64,000 bases of DNA, taken from an uncultured Lachnospiraceae bacterium (GTDB lineage Bacteria > Bacillota > Clostridia > Lachnospirales > Lachnospiraceae). Numbering within the stretch: the first letter of the stretch is position 1; each line of letters starts with the position of its first letter. The DNA is taken from assembly GCA_902767135.1 (NCBI GenBank), contig CACXGE010000038.1, positions 1 to 64,000 on the forward strand, in the 5' to 3' direction. The notes under the pieces were generated by a model, which saw only the letters and a list, made by a program, of their open reading frames with translations, made no database searches and was not told where the DNA came from. Made by a program: the position numbers and the translations under genes. This document shows positions 46,417 to 55,602 of this stretch, one piece after another.

Positions 46417-47124
46417 TTACTCCTCCTTTACTCCTCCGTATCTTCGTTCTCTTCCATTGTAATATTCAATGGCCTTTTCTAACTCTGCTTTATCAAAATC
46501 CGGCCAGTGAACAGGGGTGAAATAAAACTCTGCATAGCCTAACTGCCACAATAAAAAATTGGACAATCTCATTTCACCACTGGTACGTATCATTAAGTCC
46601 GGATCTGGAATTCCTTTCGTATCCAGATAGGAGGCAATCAATTCCTCACTAATATTCTCTGGGGATACTTTTTCATCTTTCACATCTTTTGCAAGCTTTG
46701 TCACCGCTCTTCTGATTTCATCCCTGCTTCCATAGTTGATAGCAATCTGAAAGTGTAGGCCTGTATTATTTTTGGTTGCTTCCTCCAATTCCAGTATTCT
46801 GGTTCGAATATCTTCATCCAGTCTGGTAATATCCCCAATCACTCTTACACACATATTATTCTTTTCTGCCGTTTTTAAGCATGTTTTCATATAGTTTCGT
46901 AAAAGCTTCATCAATGCGTCTACTTCATCTTTAGAACGCTTCCAGTTTTCTGTGGAAAAAGCGTATACCGTCAAATACTGGATTCCCATTTTATATGCGG
47001 TTTCACAGATTACCTCCACATTCTTTGCTCCCTGCATATGTCCGTAGTTTCTTGGCATTCCCTTTGATTTTGCCCAACGTCCATTGCCATCCAAAATAAT
47101 AGCAACATGATTTGGAATTTTCAT
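46417..47124 (-). CDS. uppS: Isoprenyl (undecaprenyl diphosphate) synthase
   Basis: A 235-residue cis-prenyltransferase making the C55 lipid carrier for cell-wall synthesis. The diphosphate-binding motif is IILDGNGRWAK at residues 9-19; RTSGEMRLSNFLLWQ is near 190. I place the start at 47124 (MKIPNHVAI), which has TTGGAGGAAG upstream; the longer frame would run into the frr terminator region. Confidence 0.96.
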   Translation of the reverse strand: MKIPNHVAIILDGNGRWAKSKGMPRNYGHMQGAKNVEVICETAYKMGIQYLTVYAFSTENWKRSKDEVDALMKLLRNYMKTCLKTAEKNNMCVRVIGDITRLDEDIRTRILELEEATKNNTGLHFQIAINYGSRDEIRRAVTKLAKDVKDEKVSPENISEELIASYLDTKGIPDPDLMIRTSGEMRLSNFLLWQLGYAEFYFTPVHWPDFDKAELEKAIEYYNGRERRYGGVKEE

Positions 47125-47162
47125 CTGACTTCCTCCAATTATCTTTCTTAAATTAAAACTTA

Positions 47163-47196
47163 AAAACCAATAGGGCATAGCCGAAACCATGCCCTA
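47163..47196 (-). terminator. Terminator-like hairpin between frr and uppS
   Basis: On the minus strand TAGGGCAT pairs with ATGCCCTA, followed by TTGGTTTTTAAG. It could attenuate transcription between frr and uppS rather than end it. Confidence 0.55.
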
Positions 47197-47204
47197 AAGA
47201 CTTG

Positions 47205-47753
47205 TTAAACCGTAAGAATATCCTTTGACTTTTCCTCCACAGCTTTATCTACTTCTGCAATATACTTATCTGTAGTTTTTTGTAGCTGATTCTCTAAATC
47301 TTTAATTTCATCTTCTGAAATTTCTTTTCCAAGCTTCTTTAAGGAATCATTTCCATCACGTCTGATGTTTCTGATTGCCACCTTTGCCTGTTCTCCCTTT
47401 TTCTTTATATCCTTGACTAATTCTTTTCTTCTGTCTTCTGTAAGTTCAGGGAACAGCAGACGAATCACTTTACCATCATTGGTGGGGTTGATACCTAGAT
47501 CAGAACACAAAATTGCCTTTTCAATTTCTTTCACCAAAGATGCTTCCCAAGGCTGAATCTGAATCATTCTTGGTTCTGGAACAGTTACATTTGCCACCTG
47601 CTGTAGTGAAGAAGGAGTTCCATAATAATCTACACGAATCTTGTCTAGTACATGGGGATTGGCACGTCCTGCCCTGATTGTACTAAATTCTCCAAGTAAA
47701 TTATCATATGATTTCTGCATTTTTTCATCATACTGCGCTAATCTTTCATCCAT
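47205..47753 (-). CDS. frr: Ribosome recycling factor
   Basis: A 182-residue RRF that splits post-termination ribosomes with EF-G. Typical blocks are FSTIRAGRANPHVLDKIRV near residue 25 and LTEDRRKELVKDIKKKGEQ near 120. It follows pyrH by 14 bases. Confidence 0.97.
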   Translation of the reverse strand: MDERLAQYDEKMQKSYDNLLGEFSTIRAGRANPHVLDKIRVDYYGTPSSLQQVANVTVPEPRMIQIQPWEASLVKEIEKAILCSDLGINPTNDGKVIRLLFPELTEDRRKELVKDIKKKGEQAKVAIRNIRRDGNDSLKKLGKEISEDEIKDLENQLQKTTDKYIAEVDKAVEEKSKDILTV

Positions 47754-47767
47754 TTTAACTTATCCTC

Positions 47768-48463
47768 CTAAACTGTCACTTTTGTTCCTGTAAACTTACC
47801 GTTTACGGTATTTACTATACTATTTTCTTCATTTAATCCAAACACCATCATTGGCATTTTGTTTTCCATGCACATAATAGATGCCGTCAAATCAATGACT
47901 CCGAGTTTCTTTTCTACCACTTCGTCAATAGAAATTTCGTCATATTTCTTTGCATCTTTGTTTACCTTTGGATCTGAGTCATATACACCATCAATAGCTT
48001 TGGCTAGTAGAATAGCTTCTGCCTCTATTTCCACAGCCCGAAGCACTGTGGCTGTATCTGTTGAAAAATATGGATGGCCAGTGCCTCCGGCAAAAAATAC
48101 AACCATACCCTTTGCAAAATATTTTTCTGTTCTGTCCTTCGAATATAACTTAGAAAAATTTCCACATTCAAACGGTGTCAGAACTGCTGTCTTCATTCCC
48201 ACAAAGCGAAAAATTTCCGATACATAAATACAATTCATAACGGTAGCAAGCATACCTATCTGATCTGCCTTTGTCCTTTCAATGGTTTCGCTGGTTCTTC
48301 CTCTCCAAAAATTTCCTCCACCAATGACAATACCAACCTGTACTCCTGTATCAACCAACTGTTTTACCTGATTTGCTACCTTAATACATGTAGCTTCATC
48401 AAAACCAGTTTTCTTTTCTCCAGCAAGGGCCTCTCCACTTAGCTTTAATAATACTCTTTTCAT
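47768..48463 (-). CDS. pyrH: UMP kinase
   Basis: A 231-residue hexameric UMP kinase of the amino-acid-kinase fold, allosterically set by GTP and UTP in this family. LLKLSGEAL is at the N-terminus, GGGNFWRGR near residue 48 and DSDPKVNKDAKKYDEI near 158. It starts the pyrH-frr-uppS series and follows the bactofilin gene by 24 bases. Confidence 0.97.
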   Translation of the reverse strand: MKRVLLKLSGEALAGEKKTGFDEATCIKVANQVKQLVDTGVQVGIVIGGGNFWRGRTSETIERTKADQIGMLATVMNCIYVSEIFRFVGMKTAVLTPFECGNFSKLYSKDRTEKYFAKGMVVFFAGGTGHPYFSTDTATVLRAVEIEAEAILLAKAIDGVYDSDPKVNKDAKKYDEISIDEVVEKKLGVIDLTASIMCMENKMPMMVFGLNEENSIVNTVNGKFTGTKVTV

Positions 48464-48487
48464 TTATCTTACTTCCTTTACAAACTT

Positions 48488-50053
48488 TTATTCCTCAGAA
48501 CTGCTAAAAATACCTTTTACATCTACCTCATCGTTGTAGCACTGTGAAAATGTACCTTCAATCACCGCACCTGAATTAATCTGTACAGAACGAGATTTAA
48601 TATTTCCTACTACAACAGCAGATGCATCCACCACAACCGGTCCATTCACATCGATATCTCCCTTTACAGCTCCTGCTATCACTGCCGAAGTGGCCGAAAT
48701 ATTTCCTAGAATAACAGTTCCATTTCCTACCTTAACAGCTTCGCTGCTGATAATTTCACCTTCAATTCTTGCCTGGTTGACAAAAATCTCACTGGCTGTG
48801 GAGTTTCCATTTACCTTACCTGAAATGGTCAGCTTTCCTTTACATGTAACATTTCCCACAATATCACCAACTACTTCAATAGAACCATCGGATTCCACAT
48901 CTCCTTTAATGCGCATACCCTTTGTAATAACTGCAACATCTTCACTCTTTGGTGCTCCATCATCTAATACACTTGTTTCTGCTTCCATCTTTACTATTTC
49001 CTCCTGAATTTGATTTTCTTCTACTGGGACTTCTTCTATTTCTATCACCTCTGGTGCAATCTGCTCTGCATCTAAATTCAACTGTTGCATCAACTCATCT
49101 ACCTCCGCTGATGTAGCTACTTCTTCTACACCTGGCTCCTCCACTTGCTCTGTTGCCTCTTTTTCCACTTTCTCAAATACTAACATATCTTTCTCCACTA
49201 CTTCTTCTGTTTCCACTGGTTTTTCTGCTTCTTTTATCATATCATCCATGGACATCTGCTGGAACACTTGTTCCATTGGAGTATTATCTTCTTTTACAAG
49301 GATTTCCTCTGGCATTGCCATTTCCTGTAATAAATCATCCATATTGGCAGAAATTTCTTCCGAAACCGGCTCTACTGCCACTGCTTCCTCTACTACTGGA
49401 TTTTCTACTGTCGGCATCTCTTCTACCACCGATTCCTCCGCTGTCGGCATCTCTTCTACCACTGGTTCCCCTGCCACTGGTTCCTCCGCTGTCGGCATCT
49501 CTTCTGCCATTGTTTCCTCTGTCACTGGTTCTTCTATTGCCGGTATTTCTTCTACCACTGGTTCCTCTGTCACTGGCTCTTCTACCGCTGGTTCCCCTGT
49601 CACTGGTTCTTCTATTGCCGGTATTTCTTCTACCACTGGTTCCTCCGTCACTGGCTCTTCTATTGACGGTATTTCTTCTACCACTGGTTCCTCTGTCGCT
49701 GGCTCTTCTACTGCTGGTTCCCCTGTCACTGGTTCCTTTTCCAAATTTTCTACAAATGCTGATACCTCGTCTGGAACCACATAATCTTCTTCTTGCAACA
49801 CAGGTGCTGCAGTCCCAGCTACCGGCATTGCTTCCTGAGCTATTTCTGGTACTTCTGAATCCTCTGGAATTACAAAATCACTACTTCTGTCCAACTCTTT
49901 TTGTGCTTTGGCCTCCGCCATAACCGAAGCAACGGTCTCCGCAACAGTGTCAGTAGGCGTTGTCTCTTCCTCTGGAATTACAAATCCTTCTGTTGGAATC
50001 AATTCGTCAACCGCCTGTTTTAAATCTTCCTTAAATTCTTTAAAAAAGCTCAT
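48488..50053 (-). CDS. Bactofilin-type protein with long Glu/Pro/Val repeat region
   Basis: A 521-residue protein. The C-terminal domain (about 405-520) is a bactofilin/DUF583 right-handed beta-helix of short repeats (GDVESDGSIEVVGDIVGNV and following), which polymerises into filaments in known members. The N-terminal two thirds are acidic and repetitive: units such as EEPVTEEPVVEEIPAI recur about ten times between residues 120 and 260. Start at 50053 (MSFFKEFKEDL) follows GGAGG by 8 bases. No membrane segment. Such long acidic repeats are unusual for bactofilins, which are normally under 200 residues. Confidence 0.85.
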   Translation of the reverse strand: MSFFKEFKEDLKQAVDELIPTEGFVIPEEETTPTDTVAETVASVMAEAKAQKELDRSSDFVIPEDSEVPEIAQEAMPVAGTAAPVLQEEDYVVPDEVSAFVENLEKEPVTGEPAVEEPATEEPVVEEIPSIEEPVTEEPVVEEIPAIEEPVTGEPAVEEPVTEEPVVEEIPAIEEPVTEETMAEEMPTAEEPVAGEPVVEEMPTAEESVVEEMPTVENPVVEEAVAVEPVSEEISANMDDLLQEMAMPEEILVKEDNTPMEQVFQQMSMDDMIKEAEKPVETEEVVEKDMLVFEKVEKEATEQVEEPGVEEVATSAEVDELMQQLNLDAEQIAPEVIEIEEVPVEENQIQEEIVKMEAETSVLDDGAPKSEDVAVITKGMRIKGDVESDGSIEVVGDIVGNVTCKGKLTISGKVNGNSTASEIFVNQARIEGEIISSEAVKVGNGTVILGNISATSAVIAGAVKGDIDVNGPVVVDASAVVVGNIKSRSVQINSGAVIEGTFSQCYNDEVDVKGIFSSSEE

Positions 50054-50193
50054 ACCCTTACCTCCATCCTGTACTGTTCCATATTTTTCCGGGCGATACT
50101 TATATATCATCATAAATAGCCCTATGTTTATAAAATCAATACTTTCATAGGATATCCACAATCAATGCTTCCACCCACCTTGAATCGTATCGA

Positions 50194-51132
50194 CTAGTTT
50201 ACATCTTCCGCTTTCAAATGTTGAATTGGATTTGTCTCATCTGTAATCGGCAAAAATTCAACATCCATCTCTCTTAATTTTTCTATCATTTCAGGTAATG
50301 CCCTTACCGTGTTTTCCTTGTTTGCACCATCATGCATAAGCACAACCGAGTTTTTATATAGCTTTACATCACTAAGCACATTTTGCACTACTTCTTCCGG
50401 CTCAAGCTCCTGACTAGTAGCATCACCACTGGATACGTTCCAGTCATAGTACACAATATCTTTTTCCTTTAGATAACGGATAAATTCCTCCATCCCGATA
50501 TTGCTGACTTTATTACTGCTTCCACCTGGAAATCGGTACAACGTTATTTCTTTTCCCGTAGCTGACTTTAACAAGCTTTGCAAGTTTTCTAAATCCTGCG
50601 AGAAACTTTCCACCGACTGATAAATTGTACTATATTGGTGTGAAAAAGAATGCATTCCCAACGTGTGCCCGTCTTCTACAATCCTACGATACATTTCCAT
50701 GGATGCATCATCTTCTTTTCCTACAACGAAAAAGCTTGCCTTCACATTGTACTCTTCTAACACATCCAGTATAGCTTCGGTATTTGAACTAGGCCCGTCG
50801 TCAAAAGTCAGATACACTCTTTTCTTTTGATTTTGTTCTTCCTCAGATGCCTCTGAGGTTTGGGGAAGTTCATCTACCAGAAGCTCTGCCTGGCTTTGTT
50901 CCAACTCTTCCGATTGCGAAGCCACCATCTCCATTTGTTTCTTCTCTAATTTCATCAGATACAGTGTATCTATCTGTTTTTGCATAGAGTTCACCTTAAA
51001 CAATAGACATATGCACATTACAATAGGAATCAATATAGAACAAACCACAGCGATGATAATTCCACGTTTCAAGCTTTCCACACGCTTTTTTCGTCTTGCA
51101 ATTTCTGCATTCTTTTCATTGACTGTCTCCAT
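50194..51132 (-). CDS. Membrane-anchored polysaccharide deacetylase
   Basis: A 312-residue CE4 (NodB) enzyme. A single membrane helix lies at about 25-45, then a linker rich in Glu/Gln, then the catalytic domain outside the cell. Motifs: TFDDGPS (catalytic Asp and metal Asp), HSFSH (metal His pair) and RFPGGSSN. It likely removes acetyl groups from peptidoglycan or another surface glycan. Start at 51132 has GGAGAG upstream; a longer GTG frame lacks this. Confidence 0.88.
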   Translation of the reverse strand: METVNEKNAEIARRKKRVESLKRGIIIAVVCSILIPIVMCICLLFKVNSMQKQIDTLYLMKLEKKQMEMVASQSEELEQSQAELLVDELPQTSEASEEEQNQKKRVYLTFDDGPSSNTEAILDVLEEYNVKASFFVVGKEDDASMEMYRRIVEDGHTLGMHSFSHQYSTIYQSVESFSQDLENLQSLLKSATGKEITLYRFPGGSSNKVSNIGMEEFIRYLKEKDIVYYDWNVSSGDATSQELEPEEVVQNVLSDVKLYKNSVVLMHDGANKENTVRALPEMIEKLREMDVEFLPITDETNPIQHLKAEDVN

Positions 51133-51297
51133 ATTTCTCTCCACACTTTTTCCAATGTACACCCAGGACTGTCCTCCACATTTCGTACCTGCTCGTTCAT
51201 AGCAGGTTCACAGATTTCCGTGTCAAATGAGAAAACAACCTTTTCACGTATAGCATAAGGATAACCATTTCTGATTATCCCTATTAAAAAACGTACA
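51133..51297 (-). promoter_or_regulatory. Structured leader of the deacetylase gene
   Basis: The 160-base leader contains perfect hairpins ACCTGCT / AGCAGGT (51187-51207) and AGGAC / GTCCT (51165-51175), and GGATAA / TTATCC further upstream. A weak -10, TATGAT, lies at 51303-51308. I recognise no riboswitch class. No gene is seen from 51133 to 51411. Confidence 0.3.
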
Positions 51298-51361
51298 AAG
51301 ATATCATAACATATTTTGATTTATTCGTACAGCTTTTTTTGATTTTTCATTTTTGTTAAAT

Positions 51362-51417
51362 ACACATTTTTGCACGGTCAGCGCAGTGAATGCGCAGACC
51401 TGCCTGAACTATTACTT
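51362..51417 (-). repeat. Structured intergenic repeat, copy C (partial)
   Basis: On the minus strand AATAGTTCAGGCAG is followed by the hairpin GGTCTGCGCA-TTCAC-TGCGCTGACC (51376-51400; one mismatch) and CGTGCAAAAATGTGTAT. Hairpins 2 and 3 are absent. It is nearly the same as copy B. The stop codon of the small gene at 51412 lies in its edge. Confidence 0.6.
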
Positions 51418-51558
51418 GTTCCCCTTCATTTTTCTAAAATGTTCCGAAATCTTTTGTTCGCTCATTTTTATATCCGAAAACGGAACTTCATAATCCAAAC
51501 CTTTTTTCCCACGATATAATGATTTTTTCCCTCCCCTTTTTTTTCTTTTATCTTCCAT
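51412..51558 (-). CDS. Possible small basic protein (48 residues)
   Basis: A 48-codon frame beginning MEDKRKKRGGKKSLYRGKKG and ending SEHFRKMKGNK; strongly basic, no membrane helix. The binding site (AAGGGATAGG) is modest. It lies after the tsf terminator and ends at the edge of repeat C. The basic composition could mean an RNA-binding protein, but I do not recognise it and it may be a chance frame. Confidence 0.35.
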   Translation of the reverse strand: MEDKRKKRGGKKSLYRGKKGLDYEVPFSDIKMSEQKISEHFRKMKGNK

Positions 51559-51631
51559 TGTCCCTATCCCTTCACACCTCCATGCCCAATCGTTTTCGTA
51601 TCCGTCCTGAAACATGGCACAGATACGGCAA

Positions 51632-51660
51632 AAAAGCGCAGGAATTCTCCTGCGCTTTTT
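51632..51660. terminator. Intrinsic terminator of rpsB-tsf
   Basis: AAAGCGCAGGA pairs with TCCTGCGCTTT with T-runs on both strands. It lies about 35 bases after the tsf stop. Confidence 0.85.
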
Positions 51661-51695
51661 ACTTACTCCAAAGTACTCTCCGCCAATTGCGAAAA

Positions 51696-52625
51696 CTACT
51701 GTAACTGTGCTGCTACTTCTGCCGCAAAGTCAGTTTCAACCTTTTCAATTCCTTCGCCTGTCTCAAAACGAACAAATTTCTTAATCTTGATGTTTGCATT
51801 GTTAGCCTTTGCAACTTCTTCCACGTACTTGCTTACAATCTGCTTTCCATCTTCTGCTTTGACATAAACCTGATCTAAAAGACAAATCTCTTTTAATTCT
51901 TTGTTGATACGTCCCATAACCATACCATCGATAATCTTATCGTTAGCATCTGGCTTTTCATTCTTTGCTGCTGCCTTTAAGATTTCTTTTTCTTTTTCAA
52001 TGTAATCAGCATCCACTTCATCTCTTGATGTGTAAAGTGGCTTTAATGCTGCTGCCTGCATTGCAACGTTTCTTGCCATTTCCTTAACAGCATCGTTTAC
52101 AACATCAGTTTCAACATCTACCAATACACCAATCTTACCACCTGCATGGATGTAAGAAGTAACAAAACCGTTCTGTTCTTCTACCTGCTCAAATCTTCTG
52201 ATATTCATGTTTTCACCAATCACAGCAATCTGTGCAGCTAAAACTTCGTTTACAGTCTTTGATGTATCAAGTGCCCATGGCTCTGCCAAGAAGCTTTCTG
52301 TATCCTGTGCAGTTGTATTTAATGCCTGTGCAGCAACTTCTGCTACATAGTTCTGGAATTTTTCGTTTTTCGCAACGAAGTCTGTCTCTGCATTTACTTC
52401 TACAACGACTGCTTTCTTTCCATCATCTGTAAGAGCAGTTGCAACAATACCTTCTGCTGCCACACGTCCAGCTTTTTTCTGTGCTGTTGCAAGTCCCTTT
52501 TCACGTAAGAATTCTACAGCTTTCTCCATATCGCCATCTGTGGCATTTAAAGCTTTCTTACAGTCCATCATACCTGCGCCAGTCATTTCTCTTAATTCTT
52601 TTACCATTCCTGCTGTAATAGCCAT
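51696..52625 (-). CDS. tsf: Elongation factor Ts
   Basis: A 309-residue EF-Ts, nucleotide exchange factor for EF-Tu. The N-terminal UBA-like block LREMTGAGMMDCKKALNAT and the core NAETDFVAKN are present. Length is typical of Firmicutes. It follows rpsB by 27 bases and is ended by a strong terminator, so rpsB-tsf is a bicistronic unit separated from pyrH. Confidence 0.97.
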   Translation of the reverse strand: MAITAGMVKELREMTGAGMMDCKKALNATDGDMEKAVEFLREKGLATAQKKAGRVAAEGIVATALTDDGKKAVVVEVNAETDFVAKNEKFQNYVAEVAAQALNTTAQDTESFLAEPWALDTSKTVNEVLAAQIAVIGENMNIRRFEQVEEQNGFVTSYIHAGGKIGVLVDVETDVVNDAVKEMARNVAMQAAALKPLYTSRDEVDADYIEKEKEILKAAAKNEKPDANDKIIDGMVMGRINKELKEICLLDQVYVKAEDGKQIVSKYVEEVAKANNANIKIKKFVRFETGEGIEKVETDFAAEVAAQLQ

Positions 52626-52652
52626 CTTAACGTCCTCCGATTTTGAATTATT

Positions 52653-53387
52653 TTATTCTGCAACTTCTTCTACAGCTTCTTCTGCTGCTTCTGATACGAA
52701 CTGTTCTCCCTGGTTAGCTTCGATAACAGCATCAGCCATCTTAGAAACGATTAACTTAACTGCACGAATTGCATCATCATTTCCTGGGATTACATAATCT
52801 AATTCTTCTGGATCACAGTTAGTATCTGCAATACCAATCAAAGGAATTCCTAATGCATGTGCTTCCTGTACACAGATTCTTTCCTTCTTTGGATCTACGA
52901 TAAAGATTGCATCTGGAATCTTCTTCATATCCTTGATTCCGCCAAGGTTCTTCTCTAACTTTTCAAGTTCTTTCTTTAATTCGATAACTTCTTTCTTTGG
53001 AAGAACATCTGCTGTTCCATCTTCCATCATGGTTTCGATTTCTTTTAACTTAGCACATCTCTTCTGGATGGTCTTGAAGTTTGTCAACATACCACCTAAC
53101 CATCTTTCGTTTACATAGTACATTCCACAACGTTCAGCTTCTGTCTTGATTGCATCCTGTGCCTGCTTCTTTGTACCAACAAAAAGAACAGTTCCACCTT
53201 CTGCTACGATATCAGAGATTGCCTTGTAAGCTTCATCTACTTTACCTACAGATTTCTGTAAGTCAATGATATAAATACCATTTCTCTCTGTGTAGATGTA
53301 CTCTGCCATCTTAGGGTTCCATCTTCTTGTCTGGTGTCCAAAGTGTACACCTGCTTCAAGTAACTGTTTCATTGAAATTACGCTCAT
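52653..53387 (-). CDS. rpsB: 30S ribosomal protein S2
   Basis: A 244-residue S2. It starts [20 protein letters not shown] and contains the family blocks [20 protein letters not shown] and [20 protein letters not shown]. The C-terminus is acidic. Strong GGAGG site. Transcribed from its own promoter with a structured leader. Confidence 0.97.
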   Translation of the reverse strand: MSVISMKQLLEAGVHFGHQTRRWNPKMAEYIYTERNGIYIIDLQKSVGKVDEAYKAISDIVAEGGTVLFVGTKKQAQDAIKTEAERCGMYYVNERWLGGMLTNFKTIQKRCAKLKEIETMMEDGTADVLPKKEVIELKKELEKLEKNLGGIKDMKKIPDAIFIVDPKKERICVQEAHALGIPLIGIADTNCDPEELDYVIPGNDDAIRAVKLIVSKMADAVIEANQGEQFVSEAAEEAVEEVAE

Positions 53388-53490
53388 TTTCTTTTCCTCC
53401 GTTTTTGGTTTTTTACTTTCATGTGTTTCCGATTACCAACAGACCACCCGTAGGCACCAGTCTGAAATCCACACATGTGCTTTTTTTGCC
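53388..53490 (-). promoter_or_regulatory. Structured rpsB leader
   Basis: In the leader RNA CATGTGT (53471-53477) pairs with ACACATG (53420-53426), enclosing an inner stem CAGAC / GTCTG (53440-53464) with a purine-rich apical loop. Long-range pairing with an internal hairpin resembles r-protein autoregulatory leaders; S2 leaders are known in other bacteria, but I cannot match this one to a described class. Confidence 0.5.
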
Positions 53491-53496
53491 TTGTGA

Positions 53497-53525
53497 ATTA
53501 TATCACAGAGTTTTTTTTTTTGCAA
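53497..53525 (-). promoter_or_regulatory. Sigma-A promoter of rpsB-tsf
   Basis: On the minus strand TTGCAA (53520-53525) and TATAAT (53497-53502) are 17 bases apart, with an A-rich spacer. About 100 bases of leader follow. Confidence 0.8.
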
Positions 53526-53576
53526 GCTATTTCTCTTCTTTTTTCACACGCTAGAACTTCCATATTACGTTCACAC

Positions 53577-55526
53577 CTATGGCGTGAACAGTAACGATTT
53601 CATTGCCATCTGCGCATGTTCTATAAATAGCTGCTGAATCTCCTTCATTTCTCCTAACCCTTTTACAATACATTCCACCTCATATCCTGCTGCTTCAAAA
53701 GTTGATTTCCATGACTCTTCTTCGCTCCCTGCCATATCATGATTCGCATGTTCTCCTGCCACAATCATTAATGGTTCTAGCACCACCCTATGGTATTGGC
53801 TCGCTTGAACCTTTGCTAACACATCTTCTAATGTTGGAGTTGCTTCTACAGTTCCCACAAAGTAATTTGTAAATCCATCTTTTGTGAGCTTCTCTTGCAT
53901 TTTGGCATAAACTTTATTACTCTCCGCCTCTGTTCCGTGCCCCATAAAACAAATTGCTGTCTTACCATCATCATAAGTCTTTGTTGCTTCTGTGATAATC
54001 TTTATCACACATTCTAAATCCTCTTCTGTGGAAAGAAGCGGTGCTCCAATAGCCACCTTTTCAAAAGCACCTGCATAGTGCTCTACTGTCTTCACCACAT
54101 CATTGTATTCCAACCCATTCATCAAATGCGTTGGCTGTACCACCAAATTCTTCACTTCATTGTTTACCGCCCGTTCCAACGCTTCCTTCACATTGTCAAT
54201 AACCACACTATCTCGATTCTTGATGCGTTCAATGATCATCCGGCTAGTGAAAGCACGTCTTACCGAATAATCTGCGAACGCTCCTTCTATGGCATTTTCT
54301 ATTGCACCGATACTCCGACATCGATTTTCATTGTAGCTTGTGCCAAAGCTTACTACGAGCAATTCTTTCTGTCCTATTTCATTTTGATTTCTTGTGTTTT
54401 CCAAATTTTCATCTCCTAATTTTATTTTGCTATTACACTTTCCCAGTTTTATTGCATAATCTCTCAATTCTTTATTTTCCCGATTGTAAGGTCCAAAATT
54501 TTCTAATGGACAATAACACTTTGCTGTCTTGTCAATCCATTGTTTCGCCAATTCCACCAGCTCTCTCTTTGCGGGGTAAAATGTTTTCGTTGCAAGTACC
54601 ATACTTGCGGTAGCTTTCGCTGTGGTGTACTCTACATCCTGTGGGCTCAAAATCCCTGCCACAAAAGGAATCTTCTCTCTTTGTAGTCTATGATACACAG
54701 AAATCCCGCTTCCACCTCCGCCAATCACAAACACTTGTGGCTGAGCCTTATTCCCTTTCAAATGAATGTTTCCTGTATTTTCATCAAAAGACTCCTTAGG
54801 AATCCCATAAATTTTCTGTAGGAATCCCCCAGCAAAAATTTCTTCTGGTGTTCCTATTGCTTGTAGCTTTTCTCCTGCCACACATAAAATTTCATCCGAT
54901 ATTTGTCTTGCCAGCTCAAGCTCATGAAGAGACATGACAACTGCCACTGACTTTTCTCTCGCAAAGCTTCTAATTTTTTCTAACAAATCCATTTTGTAGT
55001 ACAAATCAAGATAAGAGGTTGGTTCATCTAAAATCAACACTTTTGGTTCTTGACAAAAGGCGCGAGCAAGCATGACTCTCTGTCTTTGACCATCACTAAT
55101 TTTCTTAAAATTCTGTTGAGCAATCTCTGTTACCTCCATATATTCCATGGCTGCCTTCATTTTTTCCTTATCCTCATTTGAGAGAATCCCAAATCTTCCC
55201 GTAAACGGATATCTACCTGTTGCTACCATGTCCTCACAAGTCATACGTTCCACCTTCATAGGACTCGTCATCACCATAGAGATTTGTTTTGCAATTTCTG
55301 ACTGTTTTAGTGTCGTCATCGGGTTCCCTTGAAGTTCTATCACTCCTCCAAGACTCTTTAGTTGTCCTGTAATGGTCTTGAGTATCGTAGACTTTCCTGC
55401 TCCATTTGGTCCAATGAGAGTCAGTATCTTTCCTGGCTTTACCAAAAAGCTCACATCCGAAATCCATACTCTTTTTTCATAGCCAACCGAAACATTCTTT
55501 AATTCTATTGCTTTTTTTTTCATCAT
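53577..55526 (-). CDS. Fusion of ABC transporter ATPase and CbiK-type chelatase
   Basis: A 649-residue fusion. Residues 1-250 are a FecE/BtuD-type ATPase: Walker A GPNGAGKST (39-47), signature SDGQRQR (144-150), Walker B VLILDEPT, H-loop His201. Residues 260-380 are a separate alpha/beta domain with the nucleotide-binding-like loop GGGGSG and a CYCP motif. Residues 385-645 are a class-II chelatase like CbiK (sirohydrochlorin cobaltochelatase) with His530 in GHGT, Glu561 in GTVEATP and His593 in AGEHANHD, all active-site positions kept. It is the last gene of the cobalamin-riboswitch operon. A hairpin GTTCACGCC / GGTGTGAAC spans its stop codon. Confidence 0.9.
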   Translation of the reverse strand: MMKKKAIELKNVSVGYEKRVWISDVSFLVKPGKILTLIGPNGAGKSTILKTITGQLKSLGGVIELQGNPMTTLKQSEIAKQISMVMTSPMKVERMTCEDMVATGRYPFTGRFGILSNEDKEKMKAAMEYMEVTEIAQQNFKKISDGQRQRVMLARAFCQEPKVLILDEPTSYLDLYYKMDLLEKIRSFAREKSVAVVMSLHELELARQISDEILCVAGEKLQAIGTPEEIFAGGFLQKIYGIPKESFDENTGNIHLKGNKAQPQVFVIGGGGSGISVYHRLQREKIPFVAGILSPQDVEYTTAKATASMVLATKTFYPAKRELVELAKQWIDKTAKCYCPLENFGPYNRENKELRDYAIKLGKCNSKIKLGDENLENTRNQNEIGQKELLVVSFGTSYNENRCRSIGAIENAIEGAFADYSVRRAFTSRMIIERIKNRDSVVIDNVKEALERAVNNEVKNLVVQPTHLMNGLEYNDVVKTVEHYAGAFEKVAIGAPLLSTEEDLECVIKIITEATKTYDDGKTAICFMGHGTEAESNKVYAKMQEKLTKDGFTNYFVGTVEATPTLEDVLAKVQASQYHRVVLEPLMIVAGEHANHDMAGSEEESWKSTFEAAGYEVECIVKGLGEMKEIQQLFIEHAQMAMKSLLFTP

Positions 55527-55602
55527 GTTTTCCTATTCCATATGTTTAACTAATCAAAACCAACTGTAAAAATCCTACCACTTTCCTCGGTGTTTCGTAT
55601 CA

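Noticed and set aside
49153-49923. Long plus-strand frames opposite the bactofilin gene, Leu/Pro- or Ser/Thr-rich
   Set aside because: They mirror the Glu/Pro/Val repeat codons on the other strand, have no binding sites, and lie opposite a clear gene.
51132-51205. 43-codon frame (MNEQVRNVED...) in the deacetylase leader
   Set aside because: No ribosome binding site, and it runs in another frame into the deacetylase gene.
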